Under the pieces are notes generated by a model, which did no database searches, was not told the origin of the DNA, and was given only the letters and a program-made list of their open reading frames with translations. 6,463 nucleotides of DNA from Sedimentisphaerales bacterium (GTDB taxonomy: Bacteria > Planctomycetota > Phycisphaerae > Sedimentisphaerales > SG8-4). The position numbers were made by a program, and so were the translations under genes. Of this stretch, positions 1 to 5,601 are shown piece by piece; the first letter of the stretch is position 1; each line of letters opens with the position of its first letter. Location of the stretch: assembly GCA_016932895.1 (NCBI GenBank), contig JAFGCA010000484.1, positions 1-6,463 on the forward strand, written 5' to 3'.

Positions 1-970
1 CCACGTCCGGGTCCATTTCGTAGTCGTGGTAGGCGTAGCCGCTGCCGCCCAGCCATGTCCAGGGCCGAGGATAACCCGGCACATCGGCACTCTGGTGAAT
101 TACATCTTCCGGGAAAATGTAGCTATGTGTCGCGACCTTCGTTTCCAGAAAGCCGGGTTTGAAGGCGGCGGCTCGAACGACGGCGGTGGTCTCGAGGCAG
201 ATTGGTCCGTCGTACGCGTGGCCGTGGCCGGCCCGGGGTCGGCTGCCGTCGAGCGTGTAGACGATGGCCGCCTCCGGCGTGGATGTCGCCAGCGCGACGG
301 TAATCGGCTCGGTGTAAAAGCCTCTACCCTGGCTCAGCGCCACGTCAACGACGACGCCATCGTATGCAGGCCCGTTGGCCCGGCCCGGCGTGGCCGTCTT
401 CATATGCCCCCAGGCGCCGGTTCCGTCGGGGTATCGCCCCAGCGATACATCCGTACGCTGAGTGCCGAAACTCACGCTGTCAATCAGGGTCTCTCCGTCG
501 CCGGCGAACAAGGCAATCTGATCCCCGTCCGCATTGAGTTGAAAGGCCGCATGCAGGCCCGCCTGTCCGACGTCGCCGTCCGCCCACACCAACAAGAAAC
601 CGCGTCCGGGAATCGTCGTGAGGCCGGGATCGTTCGCAGGCAGGCGCCATTTCATCGGCAGGCCGGGATTGTCGGTCAGGTACATGCCCCCTGCGTCAAG
701 AGGTGTATCGGAAGGATTGTGCAACTCGATCCAATCGTCGTACTGTCCCTGCGGATCGCCCAGTGTGCCGCTGTTTGAGGCCATCACCTCGTTCAATAGG
801 ACAGTCTGCGTGCCGGCGAGCGGGATATCTGCCAGCGACGGCAGTGGTGCGGCCCGAACGGCCGGGCAAACCCCATCTCCGGCAACCATCATGCCCGCAA
901 AAAACAAACACGCCCCCACACCCAGAGGCCGCATTCGCACCAAAACCTGAAACGTTCCAAGATGACCCAT
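1..970 (-). CDS. Secreted lamin-tail-domain protein, probably CotH family (N-terminal part)
   Basis: An open minus-strand frame starts at ATG 970 and runs off the left edge without a stop (323 codons visible). Residues about 13-40 form a signal peptide: MRP, then a hydrophobic stretch, with likely cleavage near VRA-AP (40/41). Residues about 56-197 match a lamin tail domain, a beta-sandwich common in secreted bacterial proteins. It opens LLNEVMASNSG, contains DDWIELHNPSDTPLD, and closes SLGRYPDGTGAWGHM then TPGRANG. Residues about 208-287 match the chitobiase/beta-hexosaminidase C-terminal-like domain (GFYTEPITVAL, IVYTLDGSRP, VVRAAAFKPGF). In planctomycete proteins this order is usually followed by a CotH kinase-like domain, and the visible end (HDYEMDPDV) resembles that linker, so CotH is inferred, not seen. 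Met13 (ATG at 934) is an alternative start that would give a more standard signal peptide. It is divergent from the PEP-CTERM gene. Role unknown; probably extracellular or surface-associated. Confidence 0.88.
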   Translation of the reverse strand, partial: MGHLGTFQVLVRMRPLGVGACLFFAGMMVAGDGVCPAVRAAPLPSLADIPLAGTQTVLLNEVMASNSGTLGDPQGQYDDWIELHNPSDTPLDAGGMYLTDNPGLPMKWRLPANDPGLTTIPGRGFLLVWADGDVGQAGLHAAFQLNADGDQIALFAGDGETLIDSVSFGTQRTDVSLGRYPDGTGAWGHMKTATPGRANGPAYDGVVVDVALSQGRGFYTEPITVALATSTPEAAIVYTLDGSRPRAGHGHAYDGPICLETTAVVRAAAFKPGFLETKVATHSYIFPEDVIHQSADVPGYPRPWTWLGGSGYAYHDYEMDPDV

Positions 971-977
971 ATGTGCG

Positions 978-1007
978 ATATTACCCCATTTACGGCCCAA
1001 AAATCAA
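978..1007 (-). promoter_or_regulatory. Weak candidate promoter for the lamin-tail gene
   Basis: Reading the minus strand, TTGATT (1007-1002) lies 18 bases before TAATAT (983-978). Each box matches the sigma70 consensus at only 4 of 6 positions. The predicted transcription start falls near 971, immediately before ATG 970. The transcript would therefore be leaderless if translation starts there, or would carry a leader of about 36 bases if it starts at ATG 934. There is no convincing ribosome binding site at either start. Confidence 0.25.
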
Positions 1008-1070
1008 CCCTATCGATCCCGAACGGTGGATCAAATCCCCGTTAGAAACAAGGTTTTTACAATCCATGAC

Positions 1071-1098
1071 TTGAAAACTTGGGGAAAACAGGTAAAAT
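1071..1098 (+). promoter_or_regulatory. Sigma70-like promoter of the PEP-CTERM gene
   Basis: TTGAAA (1071-1076) and TAAAAT (1093-1098) each match the consensus at 5 of 6 positions and are 16 bases apart, in an AT-rich stretch. The predicted start of transcription is near 1105, giving a leader of about 100 bases before ATG 1209. A perfect dyad (1088-1108) covers the -10 box and the start point, which suggests repression. Confidence 0.45.
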
Positions 1099-1108
1099 AG
1101 ATACCTGT
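1088..1108. promoter_or_regulatory. Perfect 7-7-7 inverted repeat, candidate operator
   Basis: The arms ACAGGTA (1088-1094) and TACCTGT (1102-1108) are perfect inverted repeats separated by 7 bases. The 21-base dyad is centred on 1098, the last base of the -10 box. Size and placement fit a site for a dimeric helix-turn-helix repressor. I do not recognise the sequence as the operator of a named regulator. Confidence 0.4.
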
Positions 1109-1208
1109 AGAGATTTCCACATGCACGCCCGGGAAGCTGGGAAAAGAGTCGTCCTGCCAAAGGCGGAATGCGGGAAATTGACCTTGCGCTTGCAAAGAAG
1201 GAAGAGGC

Positions 1209-1904
1209 ATGAAGGCTTGGATTCTTTTCAGTCTGACGGTGGCGGTCCCGGTTTTTCTGGCCGCGGGCCCCTCCATGGCTGCCATAGAGCCCGTTACCAG
1301 CGTCCAAGCCGGAGAAAACGGCTCCCCGCCGTACCTGCTCGAACGTATTACCGTAGGCAACTACGCGGTGACCGCCGGATCCCTGGCCACCGGCACGTCC
1401 ATCGGCGAGACGTCGTCTGGCTCTCACATCTCCCACGCCGATGACCTGAACCTGAACAACATAGCCAGCCGACTCGACGAGAAGACGGGCTGGGAGATAA
1501 CCATGATCGACGGCCAAGAAACGTGGACGGACACCAACGGTGACAATCCAGATTTTTTCGTCTTTGAGGCGGGCATAAACGACGATTTCCTGGTTGCAGC
1601 CGTCCTCGGCGACGGCCGCCTCGGGCAATACCGCACGGTCGATGTTTCGGCCTGGGGAGATACCGGCCTGCATCGGATTGGTTTGTACAACTGGAACCAG
1701 CCCATCGGGGGCATCGCCTTCGCCATCACCGACCTGCTGGACCAGAAGGGAGCGAATCTAACGAACGATTCCGTCATCCAGGGCATCCAGATCATCAGCG
1801 GAACGCTTGATCCGGCCCTCTTCGCAGCCGTGGTTCCCGAGCCCGCCACCGCGGCACTGCTCGGCCTCGGTGTACTGCTGATCCGCAGATGCCGCCGACC
1901 ATAG
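1209..1904 (+). CDS. PEP-CTERM sorting domain surface protein
   Basis: A 231-residue exported protein of unknown function. Residues 1-24 are a signal peptide (MKAW, hydrophobic core, cleavage near SMA-AIEP). The C-terminus (209-231) is a classic PEP-CTERM tripartite signal: VPEPATAALLG, a hydrophobic stretch, then a basic tail with RRCRR. In this class the signal is recognised by exosortase, which cuts it and delivers the protein to the envelope or extracellular matrix. The mature part, about 180 residues, is acidic and probably beta-rich. It contains NPDFFVFEAGIND, SAWGDTG and IAFAITDLLD followed by NDSVIQGIQI. The DFFVFE stretch resembles jelly-roll-like secreted proteins in which a DF-VFE strand recurs; that fold assignment is tentative. 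The start is supported by AAGGA (1198-1202), six bases before ATG. It is a single gene, divergent from the lamin-tail gene. No catalytic motif is visible. Confidence 0.88.
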   Translation: MKAWILFSLTVAVPVFLAAGPSMAAIEPVTSVQAGENGSPPYLLERITVGNYAVTAGSLATGTSIGETSSGSHISHADDLNLNNIASRLDEKTGWEITMIDGQETWTDTNGDNPDFFVFEAGINDDFLVAAVLGDGRLGQYRTVDVSAWGDTGLHRIGLYNWNQPIGGIAFAITDLLDQKGANLTNDSVIQGIQIISGTLDPALFAAVVPEPATAALLGLGVLLIRRCRRP

Positions 1905-1920
1905 TGCCACTGTACAGAGC

Positions 1921-1946
1921 AGCCGGCATAGTTCTCAGAGCCGGCT
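1921..1946 (+). terminator. Hairpin after the PEP-CTERM gene, possible terminator
   Basis: AGCCGGC (1921-1927) and GCCGGCT (1940-1946) form a perfect 7-base-pair stem with a 12-base loop, beginning 17 bases after the stop codon. No T-run follows, so it is not a textbook intrinsic terminator. It could still stop transcription or stabilise the 3' end. Confidence 0.35.
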
Positions 1947-1952
1947 CGCCTC

Positions 1953-1968
1953 CCGATCCGCGGATCGG
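1953..1968. repeat. Perfect 16-base palindrome
   Basis: CCGATCCG (1953-1960) is followed directly by its reverse complement CGGATCGG (1961-1968), with no spacer. It is the second of three palindromic elements after the PEP-CTERM gene. As RNA the stem would need an opened loop, so a DNA-level function such as a protein or methylase site is as likely as a terminator role. Confidence 0.5.
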
Positions 1969-1975
1969 TCGGTGA

Positions 1976-1989
1976 CCGCCGCGCGGCGG
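1976..1989. repeat. Perfect 14-base GC-only palindrome
   Basis: CCGCCGC (1976-1982) is followed by GCGGCGG (1983-1989). It lies 7 bases after the preceding palindrome, and all 14 bases are G or C. With its neighbours it makes the 70 bases after the PEP-CTERM gene unusually rich in dyad symmetry. Confidence 0.45.
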
Positions 1990-2136
1990 CCTAACGAGTG
2001 CCTGGAACCCTCATAACCCACAGCAAAACCCAAATGACAAACAGAATCTTGTTGTTATAGGACGGTAGGTCTGCGTCGTTTGAGAACTACTTCTCTTTCC
2101 ACCACGCGAGGCGGCGGCCGTGCGATCATCTTCGTC

Positions 2137-2157
2137 CACCACACGCCCAATGTGGTG
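2137..2157. promoter_or_regulatory. Perfect 7-7-7 inverted repeat in the intergenic region
   Basis: CACCACA (2137-2143) and TGTGGTG (2151-2157) are perfect inverted arms separated by 7 bases (CGCCCAA). It could be a regulator site or an RNA hairpin with a 7-base loop. No T-run follows. Its geometry equals that of the dyad at 1088-1108, although the arm sequences differ. Confidence 0.3.
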
Positions 2158-2215
2158 CAAACCGCCGAACCGGGCCCCAGAAGGCGGCTACGCGACGAGG
2201 CAAGGGAGCGTCTGT

Positions 2216-2281
2216 ATTAGCAAGTCTAATCCCAAATTCACATTTTCTAATGATAAAAACGGCAGGCAAAAGGAACCTAAT
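2216..2281. repeat. Repeated CTAAT/ATTAG words upstream of folC
   Basis: ATTAG (2216-2220) and CTAAT (2226-2230) form a small inverted repeat with a 5-base spacer. CTAAT recurs at 2247-2251 and 2277-2281, spaced 21 and 30 bases, which is close to whole turns of DNA. The first two direct copies share TCTAAT-N3-AAA. This could be a set of binding sites upstream of folC, but an AT-rich region produces such words by chance fairly often. Confidence 0.25.
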
Positions 2282-2369
2282 ATTTCCGCAAACACTTGTT
2301 TCTAAAATACTTACAAACACCTTTCTGACCCGGAAAAACAGATTTTCAAGGACGTACGGCAGGTGGTAG

Positions 2370-2398
2370 TTGACTAAGAACAAACGATGTGCTACCAT
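2370..2398 (+). promoter_or_regulatory. Candidate folC promoter
   Basis: TTGACT (2370-2375, 5 of 6 to consensus) and TACCAT (2393-2398, 4 of 6) are separated by the ideal 17 bases. The predicted start of transcription is about 2404-2407, right before ATG 2408. That would give a leaderless or nearly leaderless mRNA and argues against the upstream in-frame ATG at 2387. Confidence 0.35.
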
Positions 2399-2407
2399 GT
2401 CGGGTCC

Positions 2408-3841
2408 ATGGCAAAAATAGTAAGGAAAACCGGAAAGAGACGCACAAGAAGGAGCTCTTCGAAGACCGCACCAGCCAGGGCAAAGAAAGCCTTCAGAAAC
2501 TACAATCAGGCTCTGGCTTACCTCTTTGATCGAACCGACTACGAACGCGAAGAGCACATACGCTACAACGCTACGACGTTCAGTCTGGAGCGGATGGAGA
2601 AGCTTCTATCTCTTGTGGGCGACCCGCACACGCAGATACGCACGGTGCATATTGCGGGCACCAAGGGCAAAGGTTCGACGGCCACCATGCTGGCCCGGAT
2701 GCTCGAATCCAACGGGCTCAGCGTGGGGTTGTACACCTCTCCGCACTTGGTGCATCTGCACGAACGCATCGTGGTCAATTCCGAGATGATCAGCGAGAGC
2801 GAGGTGCTGGGCCTTTTGAACCGGCTCCACGCCCCGGTGGAGAAGCTCGGCAAGACGGATCCGCCGACGTTTTTTGAGATCATGACGGCCATGGCGTTCA
2901 TGCATTTTGCCGACTGCAAGATCGACATCGGGGTCATTGAGACCGGTCTGGGAGGCCGGCTTGACAGCACCAACGTGATTCAGCCCGAAGTGGTGGGCAT
3001 TACGAGCCTGAGCATCGATCACAAAATCCAGTTGGGCGATACTCTCGACCGAATCGCGATGGAGAAGGCCGGGGTGCTCAAGCGCGGCGTGCCGGCGGTG
3101 ACGGTCCAACAGGACCCTGTGGCATTGAACGTGTTGAAATCTCAGGCGTTGGCGGTAAAGGCTCCTCTGAGCGTAACCGGGACGGACATCGACTTTTCGT
3201 ATCGATTCGAAACATCGCGTGAGCACGGCCCGCACACGCGAATTTGCCTGACCACGCCGACCAGCAAATTCGAGCATCTGCGGGTGCCGCTGCACGGCAA
3301 GCACCAGGCGATCAACTGCGGTCTGGCGCTGGCCCTGCTGGACAAGCTCAAAGCAGCCGGATACAAGATCGACGTGGAAAAATCCGCCAATGGGCTGCAT
3401 GGCGTAACGCTGGCCGGACGAATGGAGATAATCTGCCACGATCCGCGCATCATGATCGACGGCGCCCACAACGCGGCAAGCATCCGGGCCCTCATCCACG
3501 CCATCGGACAGAATATCCCGTACGACTCGATGGTGGTCGTTTTCGGCTGCAACAGCGACAAGGACGTGAGAGGGATGCTCACCGAGCTGCAATACGGCGC
3601 CGACAAGGTGATCTTCACGCGAAGCAGCTCGACCAAGGCGGTTTCGCCGCAGGATCTGGCCGATATGTATACTGAGGTCTGCGGCAAGATGTACCAGACC
3701 TCCAGTAGTCTGGGCGAAGCGCTGCAATTGGCGCGCAACGCCGTCGGCCGAGAGGACCTGATCTGCATCACGGGCAGCTTCTATCTCATCGGGCAAGGCA
3801 AAATGCGCTTCCAGCCCAACCCCGCCCTAGCGGCCTCATAG
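2408..3841 (+). CDS. folC: Bifunctional folylpolyglutamate synthase / dihydrofolate synthase
   Basis: A cytoplasmic Mur-ligase-type enzyme that uses ATP to add glutamate to dihydropteroate and/or tetrahydrofolates, making and retaining folate. The protein has 477 residues; E. coli FolC has about 420. Visible motifs are the P-loop GTKGKGST (84-91), YTSPHL (109-114), ETGLGGRLDSTN (178-189), SIDHKIQLG and the EKAG motif, whose lysine (K220) is carbamylated in the family. The C-terminal ligase domain has DGAHNAAS (351-358), FGCNSDKD and the closing TGSFYLIGQGK. Residues 1-30 are a basic tail with 13 Lys/Arg, beyond the usual start of the family. Whether both activities are present cannot be told from motifs alone. 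An in-frame ATG at 2387 would add 7 residues; I prefer 2408 because of the promoter position and the MAK-type start. Neither ATG has a good ribosome binding site. It appears to be transcribed alone, as rhaB has its own promoter. Confidence 0.93.
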   Translation: MAKIVRKTGKRRTRRSSSKTAPARAKKAFRNYNQALAYLFDRTDYEREEHIRYNATTFSLERMEKLLSLVGDPHTQIRTVHIAGTKGKGSTATMLARMLESNGLSVGLYTSPHLVHLHERIVVNSEMISESEVLGLLNRLHAPVEKLGKTDPPTFFEIMTAMAFMHFADCKIDIGVIETGLGGRLDSTNVIQPEVVGITSLSIDHKIQLGDTLDRIAMEKAGVLKRGVPAVTVQQDPVALNVLKSQALAVKAPLSVTGTDIDFSYRFETSREHGPHTRICLTTPTSKFEHLRVPLHGKHQAINCGLALALLDKLKAAGYKIDVEKSANGLHGVTLAGRMEIICHDPRIMIDGAHNAASIRALIHAIGQNIPYDSMVVVFGCNSDKDVRGMLTELQYGADKVIFTRSSSTKAVSPQDLADMYTEVCGKMYQTSSSLGEALQLARNAVGREDLICITGSFYLIGQGKMRFQPNPALAAS

Positions 3842-3870
3842 CACCAACGGGCCGGACGGGGACTTTTGGG

Positions 3871-3899
3871 TTGACGATCCTCTTCCACCGCCTTTTAAT
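3871..3899 (+). promoter_or_regulatory. Strong sigma70-like promoter of rhaB
   Basis: TTGACG (3871-3876) and TTTAAT (3894-3899) each match the consensus at 5 of 6 positions with the ideal 17-base spacer, 30 bases after folC ends. It is the best promoter in the window. Transcription would start near 3906, leaving a leader of almost 150 bases before rhaB. The leader contains CCGTCA twice, 15 bases apart (from 3918 and 3933), and a weak hairpin TCTGC/GCAGA (3953-3957, 3966-3970). I recognise no known riboswitch. Confidence 0.55.
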
Positions 3900-4041
3900 C
3901 ACTTCTTTACGCGTACACCGTCAGGACGTAACCCGTCACAGGCGAGGTGTTTTCTGCCAATCCGTGCAGAGGCGCCCGGGTTCGAGGAATCGGCGCACGC
4001 TACCCCAAAGAACGCCCTGGCTCAGAAAAGAAGGTTAGAAT

Positions 4042-4047
4042 AAGGAG
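4042..4047 (+). promoter_or_regulatory. Ribosome binding site of rhaB
   Basis: AAGGAG lies six bases before ATG 4054. It fixes the start codon and contrasts with folC, which has no such site. Confidence 0.8.
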
Positions 4048-4053
4048 TCACCG

Positions 4054-5529
4054 ATGGCTGAGACCGCCCATTATATCGCAGTTGACCTCGGGGCCGAGAG
4101 CGGCCGCGTGATGCTGGGTTCGATCACCGATGGCAAGCTGAGTCTGGCCGAGACGCGTCGCTTCGGCAACGGACCCGTCGAGGAGAACGGATCGCTTCGC
4201 TGGGACTTCGAGAGGCTGCTGTCGGAGATCAAGGCGGGCATCGGCCAGGCGGTCGAGGCCGCCGGGGGCGAGGTCCTGGGCATCGGGGTCGATAGCTGGG
4301 GCGTTGACTTCGGCCTGATCGGCGCCGACGGGCAACTCCTTGAAAGACCCTACCACTATCGTGACAGCCGGACCAACGGCATGATGGAAAAGGCCTTCGA
4401 GATCATGCCCAAGCGGCAGGTCTACGAGCACACCGGCATCCAGTTCATGCAGCTCAATTCGCTCTACCAACTTCTGGCCATGCGCCTGGCGAATTCGGAG
4501 GTGTTGGCCCGAACCAAACGGCTGATCTTCATGGCCGATCTATTCGCGTACTTCCTCTGCGGCAAGGCCTTCGGCGAATACACGCTGGCCAGCACATCCC
4601 AGATGATGGATATGAAGACGGGCCGGTGGTCCGAGGCGATTTTCGAGAAACTGTCCCTGCCGCTGGAGATCATGCCGGAGGTGGTGATGCCCGGAACCGT
4701 GGTGGGCGAGCTGGCGGATGCCGTGGCGGCCGAGATCGGCTGTGCGAAGATTCCCGTGATTGCCGTCGGGTCGCACGATACGGCCTCGGCGGTCCTCGGC
4801 GTTCCCGCCGGCACCGGCGACTGGGCCTATCTGTCGTCGGGGACTTGGAGCCTGATGGGCGTCGAACTACCCCGGGCCATCGTCAACGACAAGACCTTCG
4901 GATACGAGTTCACCAACGAGGGGGGCGTGGAGAATACCATCCGCCTCCTGAAGAACATCATGGGTCTCTGGCTCGTGCAGGAGTGCAAGCGACAGTGGCA
5001 GCGAGACGGGCAGGACCTTTCGTACGACGACCTGACGCGAATGGCCTCGGAGGCCGAGCCGTTCTTCGCGCACGTCGATTGCGACTGCAGCGACTTTCTG
5101 GCGCCGGGAGACATGCCGGCCCGCATCAACAAGCACCTCTCCGACACGGGACAGACGCCCACGGACGACAAAGGCCAGATGGTCCGGCTGGTTCTGGAGA
5201 GTCTCGCCCTGAAGTACCGCTCGGTCCTCGGCGCAATGGAGGACGCGACGGGCCAGGCCATCGACGTGCTGCACGTGGTGGGCGGCGGCATCAAGAACGA
5301 ACTGCTCTGCCAGTTCACCGCCGACGCGATCGGCAAGAAGGTCATCACCGGTCCCATCGAGGCCACGGCCAGCGGCAACATCCTGATGCAGGCCAAAGCC
5401 ACGGGCCAGATCGCATCACTGGCCGAAGCCCGCCAGATCGTGCGCAACTCGTTCGAACTGAAGGAATACCAGCCGCAGAATCCGGATCTCTGGAAAAAGC
5501 GCTACGAAGAACGCATCGGCCAGAAGTGA
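4054..5529 (+). CDS. rhaB: Rhamnulokinase (FGGY carbohydrate kinase)
   Basis: Transfers phosphate from ATP to L-rhamnulose, giving L-rhamnulose 1-phosphate, the second step of classical L-rhamnose catabolism in the cytoplasm. At 491 residues it equals E. coli RhaB (489) and aligns along its whole length. Motifs are the N-terminal phosphate loop DLGAESGRVML (11-21), DSWGVDF (80-86), YRDSRTNG (102-109), IQFMQLNSLYQL, the catalytic SHDTASAV with general base D242, YLSSGTWSLMG (259-269), FTNEGG then LLKNIMGLWL, the C-terminal nucleotide-site motif VVGGGIKNELLCQ, and GPIEATASGN. SSGTWSLMG and KNIMGLWL are shared with RhaB, favouring rhamnulose over fuculose or xylulose. Nothing is missing or frameshifted. 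Its own promoter and ribosome binding site precede it. The PHP gene follows after 72 bases on the same strand, so the two are probably co-transcribed. No rhamnose isomerase, aldolase or regulator gene is in the window. Confidence 0.95.
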   Translation: MAETAHYIAVDLGAESGRVMLGSITDGKLSLAETRRFGNGPVEENGSLRWDFERLLSEIKAGIGQAVEAAGGEVLGIGVDSWGVDFGLIGADGQLLERPYHYRDSRTNGMMEKAFEIMPKRQVYEHTGIQFMQLNSLYQLLAMRLANSEVLARTKRLIFMADLFAYFLCGKAFGEYTLASTSQMMDMKTGRWSEAIFEKLSLPLEIMPEVVMPGTVVGELADAVAAEIGCAKIPVIAVGSHDTASAVLGVPAGTGDWAYLSSGTWSLMGVELPRAIVNDKTFGYEFTNEGGVENTIRLLKNIMGLWLVQECKRQWQRDGQDLSYDDLTRMASEAEPFFAHVDCDCSDFLAPGDMPARINKHLSDTGQTPTDDKGQMVRLVLESLALKYRSVLGAMEDATGQAIDVLHVVGGGIKNELLCQFTADAIGKKVITGPIEATASGNILMQAKATGQIASLAEARQIVRNSFELKEYQPQNPDLWKKRYEERIGQK

Positions 5530-5586
5530 TCGCGCGTTGTGACACGCCGTGGTGTGTGTCCATGCCGAGGGTCACCCAGCAAGAAC

Positions 5587-5592
5587 AAGGAG
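5587..5592 (+). promoter_or_regulatory. Ribosome binding site deciding a TTG start
   Basis: AAGGAG lies 9 bases before TTG 5602, and there is no in-frame ATG nearby. An in-frame GTG at 5554 would place this site inside the coding region, so TTG is the better start. ATT 5599, directly before it, is a less likely option. Confidence 0.65.
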
Positions 5593-5601
5593 CAGACCAT
5601 T

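Larger units (their letters stand above)
1905..2407. other. Intergenic region of about 500 bases without a confident gene
   Basis: Between the PEP-CTERM stop and folC I see no gene I can support. From left to right it holds the palindrome cluster (1921-1989), a GC-rich part (about 2098-2215) with a perfect dyad and a near-repeat of TCCACCACGCG (2098-2108 and, with one change, 2135-2145), then an abrupt AT-rich part with 21 G/C in each of 2221-2280 and 2281-2340. The folC promoter lies at the right end. Short open frames here show no recognisable family. Confidence 0.6.

Noticed and set aside
26..778. Plus-strand 250-codon open frame opposite the lamin-tail gene
   Set aside because: It is antisense to a frame with a signal peptide and two recognisable domains; its own protein has no recognisable family and is Arg/Gly/Ala-rich like a shadow.
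990..1673. Minus-strand 227-codon open frame crossing the divergent control region and the PEP-CTERM gene
   Set aside because: It overlaps a gene with clear signal peptide, ribosome binding site and PEP-CTERM tail, and it runs through the promoter.
2120..2305. Small 61-codon plus frame before folC
   Set aside because: No ribosome binding site or family; it crosses a sharp composition change from GC-rich to AT-rich.
2606..3796. 396-codon minus-strand frame inside folC
   Set aside because: Opposite strand of a gene with all FolC motifs; long antisense frames are common in GC-rich DNA.
3971..3996. tRNA-like T-arm (GGTTCGAGGAATC) between folC and rhaB
   Set aside because: The bases do not pair as a T-arm, and no acceptor, D or anticodon arm can be built around it.
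5541..5560. Hairpin GACAC...GTGTC between rhaB and the PHP gene
   Set aside because: Only five pairs with a 10-base loop and no T-run; too weak to call a terminator, and it would not be expected within a probable operon.
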